From: Actinoplanes solisilvae
GTDB taxonomy: Bacteria > Actinomycetota > Actinomycetes > Mycobacteriales > Micromonosporaceae
Length of the DNA: 64,000 nucleotides
Reading direction: 5' to 3'
Assembly: GCF_003999975.1 (NCBI RefSeq)
Contig: NZ_RJAC01000002.1
Location: 186,001 to 250,000, forward strand
The notes under the pieces were generated by a model that had not been told where the DNA came from, did no database searches, and was given only the letters and a program-made list of their open reading frames with translations. A program made the translations under genes and the position numbers. Numbering within the stretch: the first letter of the stretch is position 1; each line of letters starts with the position of its first letter. Shown in pieces: positions 1 through 9,500 of this stretch.

Positions 1-294
1 CGTGTTGATAGTCGGTAGTGCTCACTGGTTGGCAATAGGGACGGTGTCAAGGCAAAGAAGTGGGCAGCGGCCACCGGTATCCCGTAGGCAAACTTGCTGC
101 GGCGCCACATACCAAATTCCTAGGCAGACGACGACATGTCTCTTGACTAGTTGCCATGCGGTAGCGGAGACTGGTTTCGTTCCGATGGAGGGCATGTAGA
201 GGGGGGACCGTGAGCGATAGTGTGCGTTCGGGTGTCACCTCTGCGATCTCGGGTGCCGGGCCGTGATTTCGACGCTTTGCACACGGTCGCGTCG

Positions 295-615
295 CAGGAT
301 CGTCCTTCCACGACGTGCTCGGCCTGTGGCGCGGTGAAAACCAAGCCGGCCCTGTCCGAGCGTGAATGCCGTTGTGTGGCGTGCGGCCTGGTCATCGACC
401 GGGACCGGAACGTCGCGCTGAACCTGGCCGCGCTCGCGGCACAGTTCGACACCGCCGGGAGTGGCTCGGTGGCAGCACGTGGAGCCGACCAGAAGACCCG
501 CGTATGCGGGCGGGTGGCTGTGAAGCGTGAACCCGGCACGACAGCAGTCGGTCAGACCGGGACCGTCCCGCCGCAAGGCAGGACTACCAACCGTGTGCTC
601 ACCAAAGCGCACTGA
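295..615 (+). pseudogene. TnpB-type transposase, C-terminal relic
   Basis: Only the C-terminal end of an IS200/IS605- or IS607-type OrfB/TnpB protein is present. Visible are the zinc ribbon (CSACG, then CVACG about 17 residues later), the RuvC-like stretch DRDRNVALNLA, and the tail ARGADQKT...VKREPGT...GTVPPQ that is common in actinomycete TnpB proteins. The N-terminal roughly 300 residues, with the rest of the RuvC-like nuclease, are absent: positions 1-290 hold no recognisable upstream part and I see no other gene there. The frame is open from 220, but similarity begins only near 295. It is a decayed insertion and should have no activity. The 3' end of such genes normally overlaps the guide (omega) RNA and the right element end, so a fossil of that RNA might lie at about 500-640. 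Confidence 0.75.
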
Positions 616-691
616 GCGGTAACGGTACACCGAATGACACCCGACGAACTGATCGGACGCCTTTCCGCCCACGCTGTCGCTGCGCAGGAGA

Positions 692-1096
692 TTGACGTAC
701 GTCGTGGTGGCGTTGCTCGGCCTGGTCGGCGCCGGCCTGATCAGCGTGCTGTGGGCGACCGAACCCGGCCTGCCCGTCCGCACCCGGGCCGCGTTAGCCG
801 TGCTGGTGACGGTCGGCCTGGGCTGGACCACCTTCGGCACCTGGGCGGTGACCCGCCGAACCCCGCTGTTCGCCCGCGACCGCGTCATCGCCGCCTGGCT
901 GGCCCTGGGCGCGTGGACGGTGTTCGCCGTAGGGGCGCTGGTCGTCGCCCCGACCACACCCGGGTGGCTGATCACGGTCGCCCTGCTGCTCGGCGCGACC
1001 GCCGTCGCGAACCTGGGTGTCGCTTTGCGAACCCGCGCGGGTTTGCGCCGCCGGCGAGCCGAGCTGGACCGCGCTTCACGTCAAGGTCATCAGTAG
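692..1096 (+). CDS. small membrane protein of unknown function
   Basis: A 134-residue protein starting at TTG. It has four strongly hydrophobic stretches (about residues 3-21, 32-52, 66-86 and 90-108) and a basic C-terminal tail (RTRAGLRRRR), so it is very likely an integral membrane protein with a cytoplasmic C-terminus. I do not recognise the family. AGGAG at 686-690 lies immediately before the start, and the start codon overlaps a TGA in another frame (TTGA, 692-695). That is the typical 4-base coupling of an actinomycete operon, so an upstream partner may have been lost when the TnpB element landed. The 3' end overlaps the convergent kinase-like gene by 21 bp. Confidence 0.6.
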   Translation: MTYVVVALLGLVGAGLISVLWATEPGLPVRTRAALAVLVTVGLGWTTFGTWAVTRRTPLFARDRVIAAWLALGAWTVFAVGALVVAPTTPGWLITVALLLGATAVANLGVALRTRAGLRRRRAELDRASRQGHQ

Positions 1097-1990
1097 GGGC
1101 CGAAGGCGGACGGCCCTTTCCCGCTGCCAGTTCCGCAGAGTTGGGTGGCCCGGCGGGGCCGGCAGGGTCGACCGGTAGCGCCACATGCCGGCCAGCGCCG
1201 CCACGAACCGCACGGCACCAGCCGGCAAGCCGCCGAGAATCTTCGTGGCGGAGGCGAGGGCAACCTCGGCTCCTTCGCGATGGCCGGCCCCGACAAGGTC
1301 GGCTGCCAAACGCGCCCGGTCGAGCCAGTCCGCGCCGGCACAGCCGAAACTCCAATCCACCAGCACGGCCCGCCCCACGCCGGAGTCGACCACGGCGTTG
1401 TCGGCCCGCACGTCCTGATGCACCAGCGTTGTGCCGGTCGTCCACTGCTCCCAACCTTCGGCCAACTCGGCGAGGGCACCAGCATGCCGGTGCTCCCAAC
1501 GGTCGAGAGCAGCGTCAGCGGCGATCAATCGATGCCAGCCGTCGAGGTCGGTGAGCAGGTCGCCGACGCGCGGCAGCGAAGGCGGCGCGGTCAGGGCGGC
1601 GATCTGTTCGCAGGCCGCGACGACCAGGGTGACCGTCGTGGCCGTCCAGGGCGGCCCGGCCGGGTCACCCTCGGCCAGCGACATCACCAGAGCACACCAG
1701 CCGCCGACCTCGACCGTGCCGAGCAAGGATGGCGCGGGTGCTGCAGCCGGGATCGCGGCCAGGACGTCCGCCTCACGGAGGTAGAAGCGATGGGAGGCCT
1801 CGCTCGCCTCGCGCGACACTGCCTTGGCGAAGACCCGGCGGCCGTGGGCCAGGTTCAGGATCGCGGCCGGCCCGGGTGACATGCCGCCGTGCACGTCACG
1901 CGCGCCGGCCACGGGTGAGCCGCACGCGATGTCGACTCGCGACCGCAGAGCCGCAGGTGCGGATCGCCACGGCGGCCGCCGCGCGAACAA
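1076..1990 (-). CDS. aminoglycoside phosphotransferase (APH)-family protein
   Basis: This 304-residue protein has the APH/choline-kinase fold signature. The catalytic loop LVHQDVRADN (the HxDxxxxN motif, here HQDVRADN, about residue 196) is followed by VLVDWSFG, which supplies the metal-binding Asp. The N-terminal lobe includes RVFAKAV, a plausible nucleotide-binding Lys. The TTG start is supported by GAGGGG about 5 bases upstream, which overlaps the stop codon of the preceding DUF885 gene, so the two are translationally coupled. Family members phosphorylate small molecules such as antibiotics, sugars or homoserine, and the substrate cannot be read from the sequence. Resistance is possible but not implied by the context. 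Confidence 0.75.
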   Translation of the reverse strand: MFARRPPWRSAPAALRSRVDIACGSPVAGARDVHGGMSPGPAAILNLAHGRRVFAKAVSREASEASHRFYLREADVLAAIPAAAPAPSLLGTVEVGGWCALVMSLAEGDPAGPPWTATTVTLVVAACEQIAALTAPPSLPRVGDLLTDLDGWHRLIAADAALDRWEHRHAGALAELAEGWEQWTTGTTLVHQDVRADNAVVDSGVGRAVLVDWSFGCAGADWLDRARLAADLVGAGHREGAEVALASATKILGGLPAGAVRFVAALAGMWRYRSTLPAPPGHPTLRNWQRERAVRLRPLLMTLT

Positions 1991-1999
1991 TTCGGCCCC

Positions 2000-3616
2000 T
2001 CAGACGCCCAGGAGGGTGCTCAGGTGGCGTGGGGGCGGGGAGCCGTGGGCCAGCATCGCGTCGTGCCAGGCCTTGGGGGTGGCGCCGAACGGGCGGGCGG
2101 CGGCGATGGCGGCGACCTCGGTGTAGCCGACGAAGTAGGTCGAGAGCTGGGTCGAGGTCAGCAGGGCGCGGCGCCACTTGCCGGCGGCCTCGCCCTCCTC
2201 TTGGAAGCCGGGGCCGGTCATCATGGCCATCGCCTCGGACTCTTGCAGATCGTCGCAGTGGACGAGCTGGTCGATGATCGCGTTGAGGCTCATGCGGAGC
2301 TGCATCTTCAGCTGTTGCAGGCGCACGGGCAGGCCGCCGAAGCCCAGATCGGCCATCGCCTCTTCGGCGTAGACGGCCCAGCCCTCGACGAACGGGCCGG
2401 ACCAGCCCAGCGCCCGCACCCGGGTCGCCGCGCGGAAGCGGCGGGAGTGGGCGAGCTGCAGGAAATGGCCGGGCATCGCCTCGTGGACGGTCAGCTCGCG
2501 GAGCATGTGGTTGTTGTATTCGCGGTAGAACGACTCGACGCGCTCGGCCGGCCAGTCGGCCGGGGTCGGTGAGATGCAGTAGAACGTCGGCACGTCGGCC
2601 GTCTCGAGCGGGCCCGGCGGGTCGCAATAGGCCACCGAGACGCCGCGGGCGAACTCGGGCATCTCTTCGATCACGCAAGGGTCGTCGAGCAGGGTGACGA
2701 CGTCGTGCTTGCGGACGAACTCGGTCGCCTCCTCCATCGTGACCTTGGCCAGGTCGACGATGGTGTTGTCGGCCGGGTGCTGCGCGCCGAGGGTGGCGAG
2801 GGCCTGGCGGACCGTCTCGTCGGTGGCGGGGCCGCCGGTCAGCTCGGCGGCCGCCTCGCGCAGCCGCTCGCCGACCCGTTCGAGGTTGGCCCGGGCGCGC
2901 GACAGCACCTCGCCGGCGGGCAACTCGGTGTCGAGCGTGTGCCAGAGACGGGCCTCCCACAGGCGGCGGCCCAGACGCGGGTCGCGGCCGGGATCGCCGC
3001 TGTCGACCCGCGCGTGCAGCCAGCCGTCGAACTCGGCCAGGGCGGCCAGGGCGGCGGCCGAGGCGGGCTCGACCGCGGGGCGCATGCCCGGTTCCTGCTC
3101 GAGCAGGGCGGGCAGCTCGTCGCGGATCAGCGCGGCCGTGCCGGCGAACTGGCCGATCGCGGTCTCGGCGTGAATGCGCGGCACGTCGCGCAGCACGGCG
3201 CGGGCGGTGGCCAGCGCGTCGGGGATGGCCGCGAGCCGGCCGCCGAGGCTGGCCAGACGTTCCTCGGCCGGGGCGAACTGGCGCGAGATCAAAGCGTGCA
3301 GCAGCGGGCCGGGGTTGTGCTCGAGCGGGTTCCACTCGTGCTCGCGCACGTCGGCGAGCTCGAACAGGCCGCGCTCGGCGATCGCGCTGAGAATCGCGTG
3401 GTCGACCTGATCTTCGGGGCCGAGGCCGTCGGCGTCGATGCCGGAGAGCGCGTCGGCCGCGTCGCGCAGCATCGCGACGCGCGCGCCGACCGCGCCGGGT
3501 GACAGGTCGGGCAGGCGGTCGTCGAAACGATGGTCACCGGTGTAGGTGGCCACCGCGGGGTCACTCTCGAGGATGGCGTCGACGATGCTCTCGGCGAGCG
3601 GAACGAACTCCGGCAT
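2000..3616 (-). CDS. DUF885 family protein (metallopeptidase-like)
   Basis: A protein of 538 residues of the DUF885 family. It carries the motif HEAMPGH (about residue 375) and, some 30 residues later, EGWAVYAEE. This is the arrangement HExxxGH plus a distal Glu that suggests a zinc-dependent, gluzincin-like peptidase. No signal peptide is visible, so it is probably cytoplasmic. I chose the ATG at 3616 (MPEFVPLAES), 10 bases after the mazG stop with GAGTAGG as a possible ribosome site. ATGs at 3646 and 3664 inside mazG are alternatives. It sits between mazG and the APH-like gene in a minus-strand run. The substrate is unknown. Confidence 0.8.
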   Translation of the reverse strand: MPEFVPLAESIVDAILESDPAVATYTGDHRFDDRLPDLSPGAVGARVAMLRDAADALSGIDADGLGPEDQVDHAILSAIAERGLFELADVREHEWNPLEHNPGPLLHALISRQFAPAEERLASLGGRLAAIPDALATARAVLRDVPRIHAETAIGQFAGTAALIRDELPALLEQEPGMRPAVEPASAAALAALAEFDGWLHARVDSGDPGRDPRLGRRLWEARLWHTLDTELPAGEVLSRARANLERVGERLREAAAELTGGPATDETVRQALATLGAQHPADNTIVDLAKVTMEEATEFVRKHDVVTLLDDPCVIEEMPEFARGVSVAYCDPPGPLETADVPTFYCISPTPADWPAERVESFYREYNNHMLRELTVHEAMPGHFLQLAHSRRFRAATRVRALGWSGPFVEGWAVYAEEAMADLGFGGLPVRLQQLKMQLRMSLNAIIDQLVHCDDLQESEAMAMMTGPGFQEEGEAAGKWRRALLTSTQLSTYFVGYTEVAAIAAARPFGATPKAWHDAMLAHGSPPPRHLSTLLGV

Positions 3617-3626
3617 GTCGTGAAAC

Positions 3627-4667
3627 CTACTCGGCCGGTCCGACATTTTTCCGTTCCGCCGCACGGACCGCCTCGGCGTATTCCAGCGCCGCCCGGCGAA
3701 GCTCCTGCTCCGCGTCCGCGCCGTTCTCAGCCACGATCCGCAGCAGCCGTTCCCCGAGATCAGAACCCTCAGGCACCGGTACGTCGAGACCGGCTCGACG
3801 CGTACGCTGAAGGATCTTGGCGGCCAGGGCGAGAGCGGGCTGACTGAGCGCGATGCCGTCGAGCGTGGAGTCCCGCGACTTCTCGGCCTTCTTGATCCGG
3901 TCCCAGTTCTCGGTGATCTCCTCGATGTCGGCGACCTCGGCCCCCGCGAAGACGTGCGGGTTGCGCCGCACCATCTTGTCGACCAGACCGCCGGCGACGT
4001 CGTCGACCGTCCAGGCCTCGTCCTCGGGCAGCTCCTCGGCCAGCCGCGAATGCAACACGATCTGCAGCAGCACGTCGCCGAGCTCTTCGCGCAGCGCGTC
4101 GGTGTCGCCGGCCTCGATCGCGTCGTACGCCTCGTAGCTCTCCTCGAGCAGGTAGGGCGCGAGGGTGCGGTGGTTCTGGGCGCGCTTCCACGGGTCGCCG
4201 CCGGGCGAGACCAGGCGGTCCATCACGGCGACGGCGTCGAGCAGGCGGGCGCCGGGCGGGTCCCAGGAGCCGTACATGAGCTCGAGCTCGGCCAGGGCGG
4301 GCTCGCGGGCCAGCCGCAGCCCCAGCGTGCGGGCGAAGGCCTCGTCTCCGGTCGGGCCGGCCAGCCAGACGACCGCGTTCCCGCCGCCGGCGTCAGTCGT
4401 GCCGCCGGCGTCAGTCGTGCCGCCGGCGTCGGTCGTGCCGCCGGCCTCAGTCGTGCCGCCGGCCGCCGCCAGCTCGGCCAGGATCCGTTCCGGGTCGCTC
4501 TCGATGACCGTGACCGGGACGCCGCTGCGCCGCAGGGCCTCGGCCTGCTCGGAGTCGGCAGCGGCGAAGACGGGGTGGGCCCGAAGGACGTCCCAGGCGG
4601 CGGCTGTGAGCAGTCCGGCGGGCAGGCGCGGCGACGTGACGAGCAGAACGATCCGAGCGGCGGTCAT
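3627..4667 (-). CDS. mazG: MazG, nucleoside triphosphate pyrophosphohydrolase
   Basis: MazG hydrolyses NTPs and dNTPs to monophosphates and pyrophosphate, a housecleaning role in the cytoplasm. The C-terminal two thirds hold the all-alpha MazG domain. LLEESYEAYDAIE and LREELGDVLLQIV are the EExxE and ExxD metal-binding helices, and NPHVFAG and NWDRIKK follow as in other MazG proteins. The N-terminal part (LLVTSPRLPAGLL) is the divergent extension seen in actinobacterial members. The start at 4667 (MTAARIVLLV) fits the family better than an upstream ATG at 4733. The linker contains four tandem GGTT(D/E)A hexapeptides encoded by an 18-bp DNA repeat. Confidence 0.9.
   Translation of the reverse strand: MTAARIVLLVTSPRLPAGLLTAAAWDVLRAHPVFAAADSEQAEALRRSGVPVTVIESDPERILAELAAAGGTTEAGGTTDAGGTTDAGGTTDAGGGNAVVWLAGPTGDEAFARTLGLRLAREPALAELELMYGSWDPPGARLLDAVAVMDRLVSPGGDPWKRAQNHRTLAPYLLEESYEAYDAIEAGDTDALREELGDVLLQIVLHSRLAEELPEDEAWTVDDVAGGLVDKMVRRNPHVFAGAEVADIEEITENWDRIKKAEKSRDSTLDGIALSQPALALAAKILQRTRRAGLDVPVPEGSDLGERLLRIVAENGADAEQELRRAALEYAEAVRAAERKNVGPAE
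4383..4454 (-). repeat. four tandem 18-bp repeats inside mazG
   Basis: The unit GCCGCCGGCGTCAGTCGT is repeated four times at 4383-4400, 4401-4418, 4419-4436 and 4437-4454, with one substitution in each of the third and fourth copies. A partial fifth copy follows at 4455-4464. The unit length is a multiple of three, so it encodes GGTT(D/E)A hexapeptides in the linker before the MazG core, and copy-number change would keep the frame. Confidence 0.95.
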
Positions 4668-4823
4668 GGTCGCAACTCTGCCAGCCCGGGCCGTAGTTGT
4701 GACCGCGGCCCGTTTGATCTTCCGGGGTGCCACCGCCTCCCCCGCCCGCCCAAGGGACGTGGGTGGACGTTAGCGGGCGTGAGGGCTGGGCGGAGGGTTG
4801 TCCACAGGGTGCCGGCGAGTGGA

Positions 4824-5582
4824 TCAGGAGATGTCGGTCACCGGGTCGCTGTTGGCGGAGGCGCCCAGCGGGACGATGACCAGCGGCCGCAGCGCACCGT
4901 TCTGGGTCTGGAACTCCAGGACCGGGATGCCGAGCGGCTGGTAGCGCGGGTTCACCGTGATCTTCATGGTGCCGGTGACCTCGGCGACCTCGTTGCGGAC
5001 CGCCGTAGCCGTCTTCACGAGCTGCAGGTTCTCGGCCGGCAGCTGCTGCTTGAACTGCTCGAACGTCGTGTCGGCCGGGATCTCCTGCGCCGACACCAGC
5101 ACGTCGTAGACCTCACGCAGGTCGGCGTCGGTCGGCTCGGGCGCTGTGCCCTGCACCTTGGTGCGCAGCGCCCGGATCAGCGCGTCGCTCTCGGCGTACA
5201 GCCGCACGTATTCGGCCGACTCGGGCAGGCGCAGCTGGGTCGCGTAGTCGCCGAGCGGCAGGTCGGTCGGGAGTGTCACCGACTCGCGCTTGGCCACCTC
5301 GGCCAGCACGTCGGCGCTGACCAGCGTGCGAACGATCTCGCTGCGCGTGATGGGCAGCGACGCGGCAGCGGCACTGGCCTGGGGCTCGGCGGGGGTGGCG
5401 GAGGCCTGCGACCGCACGGCGGCGAAAGCGTTGTCCCAGACCGCCTGCACGCGTTCCTCGGTGATGCGCCCGGTGGCGCCGACGTAGGCGGCCACGGACG
5501 GCTCCGACCGGCAGGCGGAGAGCCCGCCGACGGTCAGGGACGCAACGACGGCGATTGATGCGAGACGGCGGGCACGCTGCAT
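4824..5582 (-). CDS. SurA N-terminal-domain-like lipoprotein
   Basis: A protein of 252 residues with a type II signal peptide: basic RARR, hydrophobic SIAVVASLTVGG, lipobox LSAC with the lipidated Cys near residue 24. It is therefore predicted to be anchored on the outer face of the membrane. The mature part, with VAAYVG..RITEERVQAVWDNA and later helices, resembles the N-terminal chaperone domain of SurA/PrsA-type foldases. No parvulin isomerase domain follows, so a chaperone-like or structural role is more likely than catalysis. The start at 5582 (MQRARRLAS) places the signal peptide correctly. It lies upstream of mazG on the same strand, with about 150 bp between them. Confidence 0.7.
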   Translation of the reverse strand: MQRARRLASIAVVASLTVGGLSACRSEPSVAAYVGATGRITEERVQAVWDNAFAAVRSQASATPAEPQASAAAASLPITRSEIVRTLVSADVLAEVAKRESVTLPTDLPLGDYATQLRLPESAEYVRLYAESDALIRALRTKVQGTAPEPTDADLREVYDVLVSAQEIPADTTFEQFKQQLPAENLQLVKTATAVRNEVAEVTGTMKITVNPRYQPLGIPVLEFQTQNGALRPLVIVPLGASANSDPVTDIS

Positions 5583-5640
5583 GGCGTTGACTCTCTCACG
5601 TCTGATATGACCCACGTCACCGACCCCCGGAAGAAACTGA

Positions 5641-6534
5641 TCACATCGTCAGGCTCTTGGCGGTCAGCGCCGCGACCAGCACGAATCCGATCACCACCAG
5701 GGCAACGACCTGCACCGTGGTTCGGTTTCGGCGCGGCGCGTAGGCGAGCGCGATCGCCGCGGCCGCACCGGTGAGCAGCCCGCCGAGATGCCCCTCCCAC
5801 GACGTGAAGCCGGCCGTCAGCACGAGCCACAGGACAAAGGACACCAGCAGCTGCGTACGGTCGATGGGGTGCTCGTGCAGTTTGCGGGTGACCACGAAGT
5901 AGGCCGCGGCCAGCCCGAACCCGGCCCCGGACGCGCCGATCGCCGACTGGGCCGGGTCGACCAGCACCACCAGCGCCGAACCGCCCAGCGCGGCCAGCAG
6001 GTAGAGCGCGAGGTAGCGGACCCGGCCGAGCTTCTCCTCGAGGAACCGGCCCAGGATCCACAGCCAGACCATGTTGAACAGGATGTGGGTCAACCCGAAC
6101 CCGCTGCCGCCCGGTGGCTGGTGCAGGAACGCCCCGGTGAACAGCCGCCACCATTCGCCGTGCAGCACACCGACGAGCGTGTAGCCGGGCGCCGGGCTGC
6201 CGTCGTCGACGTAGTACGTGCCGTCGGACCCCAGCAGCCCCGCGCCGAACACATCGAACTTGTCGATCAGTGCGGGGTGGATCAGTTCGGCCACGTACGC
6301 CAGCACGTTGACCATGATCAGCGAATAGGTGATCCACGGCGTGCCGACCGTGCGGCCGCCGAAGACCGTGCGCGCCTGACGCACGGTCTTGTTCTCGCCC
6401 TTGACGCAGACGGGGCAGCGCTGCCCGACGGGGGCCTCGCGCATGCAATCGGAGCAGATGAACCGATCGCAGCGCGAGCACCGGACGTACGTCTCCCGCT
6501 TCGGATGCCGATAACAGACCGACTCCGCGCTCAC
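5641..6534 (-). CDS. rhomboid family intramembrane serine protease with N-terminal zinc finger
   Basis: The N-terminus holds a B-box-like zinc finger (CYRHPKRETYVRCSRC, CSDCM, CPVC) that is typical of actinobacterial rhomboids. The membrane core follows with about six helices. The catalytic Ser is in GASGAGFG (about residue 202), the partner His in GHLGG (about residue 249), and the WR..TGAFLH and H..FNM motifs of the family are present. It should cleave transmembrane substrates within the bilayer; the substrate is unknown. I chose GTG at 6534 (SAESVCYRHP); GTG at 6543 is possible. The stop of the upstream mfd gene is at 6564, so the two genes are about 30 bp apart and likely co-transcribed. 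Confidence 0.88.
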   Translation of the reverse strand: MSAESVCYRHPKRETYVRCSRCDRFICSDCMREAPVGQRCPVCVKGENKTVRQARTVFGGRTVGTPWITYSLIMVNVLAYVAELIHPALIDKFDVFGAGLLGSDGTYYVDDGSPAPGYTLVGVLHGEWWRLFTGAFLHQPPGGSGFGLTHILFNMVWLWILGRFLEEKLGRVRYLALYLLAALGGSALVVLVDPAQSAIGASGAGFGLAAAYFVVTRKLHEHPIDRTQLLVSFVLWLVLTAGFTSWEGHLGGLLTGAAAAIALAYAPRRNRTTVQVVALVVIGFVLVAALTAKSLTM

Positions 6535-6563
6535 CGTTTCCACAGCGGGAGATTGTGCACGGA

Positions 6564-9500
6564 CTACGACTTGGCGGCTACCCGTTGCGGCACTTCGCCC
6601 AGCACGTCCTTCAGGAGCTGGGCGCACCACTCGAGCAGCGCCTGGTCGCGCAGCGGTTCGCCGCCCACCCGGCGGGTGTTCGGCCGGGGCACGCTGACCT
6701 GGTCGGTCGCCTGCTTGTAGACCGAGTCGGGGTGGTAGCGCTTGAGCCGCAGCTGCTTCGAGTCGGGCAGCGGCAGCGGGCTGAACCGCAGGTGCTTGCC
6801 CTGCATCGAGACGTCGGTCAGCCCGTACGCCCGGGCGACCTGGCGGAAGCGGGCCACCGCGATCAGGTTGGCGACCTGGGCCGGCGGTTCGCCGTAGCGG
6901 TCGGTCATCTCGGCCACGACCTCGTCGAGATTCGCGGTTTCGCGGGCCTCGGCGAGCTTGCGGTACATCTCGAGGCGCAGCCGTTCGACCGAGATGTAGT
7001 CGACCGGCAGGTGCGCGTCGACCGGCAGATCGATCTTGACCTCGGGCTCCTCCTCGGGCCGCTCGCCCTTGAACGCCTGCACGGCTTCGCCGACCATGCG
7101 CACGTAGAGGTCGAACCCGACGCCCTCGATGTGCCCGGACTGTTCGCCGCCGAGCAGGTTGCCGGCGCCGCGGATCTCGAGGTCCTTCATCGCGACGTAC
7201 ATGCCCGCGCCCAGCTCGGTGTGCTGCGCGATCGTGGCCAGCCGCTCGTGGGCCTGCTCGGTGAGCGGCTTCTCGCGGGGATACAGGAAGTACGCGTACG
7301 CCCTCTCGCGCCCTCGCCCGACCCGGCCGCGGATCTGGTGGAGCTGGGCGAGGCCGAGCAGGTCGGCCCGTTCGACGATGAGCGTGTTGGCGTTCGGGAT
7401 GTCGATGCCGGACTCGACGATCGTGGTGCAGACCAGGACGTCGAACTCCTTCTCCCAGAACCCGACCATGACCTTCTCGAGCTGCTCCTCGCTCATCTGG
7501 CCGTGCGCCACCGCGACCCGCGCCTCGGGCACCAGCTCGCGCAGCTTGCGGGCCGCCTTGTCGATCGACTCGACGCGGTTGTGGAGGTAGAACACCTGCC
7601 CGTCGCGCAGCAGCTCGCGGTGGATGGCCGCGGCGACCTGCTTGTCGTCCTGCGCGCCGACGAAGGTCAGCACCGGGTGCCGTTCCTCGGGCGGGGTCGC
7701 GATGGTCGACATCTCGCGGATGCCGGTGATCGCCATTTCGAGCGTACGAGGGATGGGCGTGGCCGACATGGTCAGCACGTCGACCGAGGCCCGCAACGCC
7801 TTGAGCTGCTCTTTGTGCTCGACGCCGAAGCGCTGTTCCTCGTCGACGATGATCAGGCCGACGTTCTTGAACTTGGTCGAGTTGGACAGCAGGCGGTGCG
7901 TGCCGATCACGATGTCGGCGGTGCCGTTGGCGGCCTGCTCGAGCGTCTCGCGCGCCTCCGACGGGGACTGGAAACGGGACAGCTGCTTGATCGTGATGGG
8001 GAACTGGCCCATCCGGTCGGTGAACGTGTTGAAGTGCTGCTGGGCCAGCAACGTGGTCGGCACGAGCACGGCGACCTGCTTGCCGTCCTGCACCGCCTTG
8101 AACGCCGCCCGTACGGCGATCTCGGTCTTGCCGTAGCCGACGTCACCGCAGATCAGGCGGTCCATCGGGACCTCGAGCTGCATGTCGTGCTTGACCTCGC
8201 TGATCGCGGCGAGCTGGTCGGGCGTCTCCTGGAACGGGAACGCGTCCTCGAGCTCGCGCTGCCACGGCGTGTCGGGCCCGAACGCGTGGCCGCGCGAAGC
8301 CTGCCGGGCCGCGTACAGCTGGATGAGCTGCGCGGCGATCTCCCGGACGGCCTTGCGAGCGCGGGCCTTGCTCTTCTGCCAGTCGGCGCCGCCCATCTTG
8401 TGCAGCGCGGGCGACTCACCGCCGACGTAACGCGACAGCTGGTCGAGCTGGTCGGTCGGCACGTAGAGCCGGTCACCGGGTTGTCCCCGCTTGGAGGCGG
8501 CGTATTCGAGCACGATGTATTCGCGGTCGGCGCCGTTCACGGTGCGCTGCACCAGTTCGACGTAGCGCCCGATGCCGTGCTGCTCGTGCACGACGAAGTC
8601 GCCCGGCTTCAGCTCGAGCGGGTCGATCGTGTTGCGCCGCCGCGACGGCATCTTCCGCATGTCCTTCGTGGACGTTCCGCGGCCGCCGCTGATGTCGTTG
8701 CCGGTGATGACGGCGAGCTGCGACGTGGCGTCGACGAACCCGTGGTTGAGCCCGCCACACGTGATCAGCAACTGTCCCGGCTCGATCGGCGTCTCGATCG
8801 ACTCGGTCGGCGTGACCCCCAGTCCCGCGTCGCGCAGCACCTCGGTGGCCCGCTGAGCGGTGCCGTGCCCCTCGAAGACGAGCGCGATCGCCCACCCGGC
8901 CCCGACCCAGTCCTGCAGGTCAGCAGCCAGTCGCGCGGTGTCCCCGTGGTACAGCGGCACCGGCTGTGCGGCCAGCGCGACCGCATCGCCCATGTCCGGC
9001 GACACCTCGACGGACGGCTGCTCCAGCCAGGGCTGATCATCGACCGGGGCGGAGTCGGACTCGGCCAGTCCGAACGGCGACACCGTCCACCACGGCTGCT
9101 TCAGCGTCGCCGCGTGAGCGCGTACGTCGGCCAGGGTCTTGAAGGCCGCTGCCCCGACATCGATCGGAGCCTGACCACCGACGGCGGCCGCCGCCCACGA
9201 CGCCTCGAGAAATTCATCCGACGTACGGGTGAGGTCGTGCGCCCGCGTGCGGATGCGCTCGGGGTCGCAGAGCAGCACGTGCGTGCCGGTCGGCATGGTG
9301 TCGATCAGCAATTCCATGCTGTCGGTGCCGTGGAGCAGCGCCGGCGCCAGCGACTCCATGCCCTCGACCGGAATGCCCTCGGCCAGCTTCTCGAGGATCT
9401 CTTCGAGCTCGGGGTGCTCAGCCAGCAGCTCAGCCGCCCGCGCGCGAACCGGCGGCGTCAGCAGCAGCTCACGGCACGGCGGCGCCCAAAGCCGTTCGAC

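Noticed and set aside
1076..1990. Antibiotic resistance gene
   Set aside because: The APH fold alone does not show the substrate, and the neighbours are housekeeping genes.
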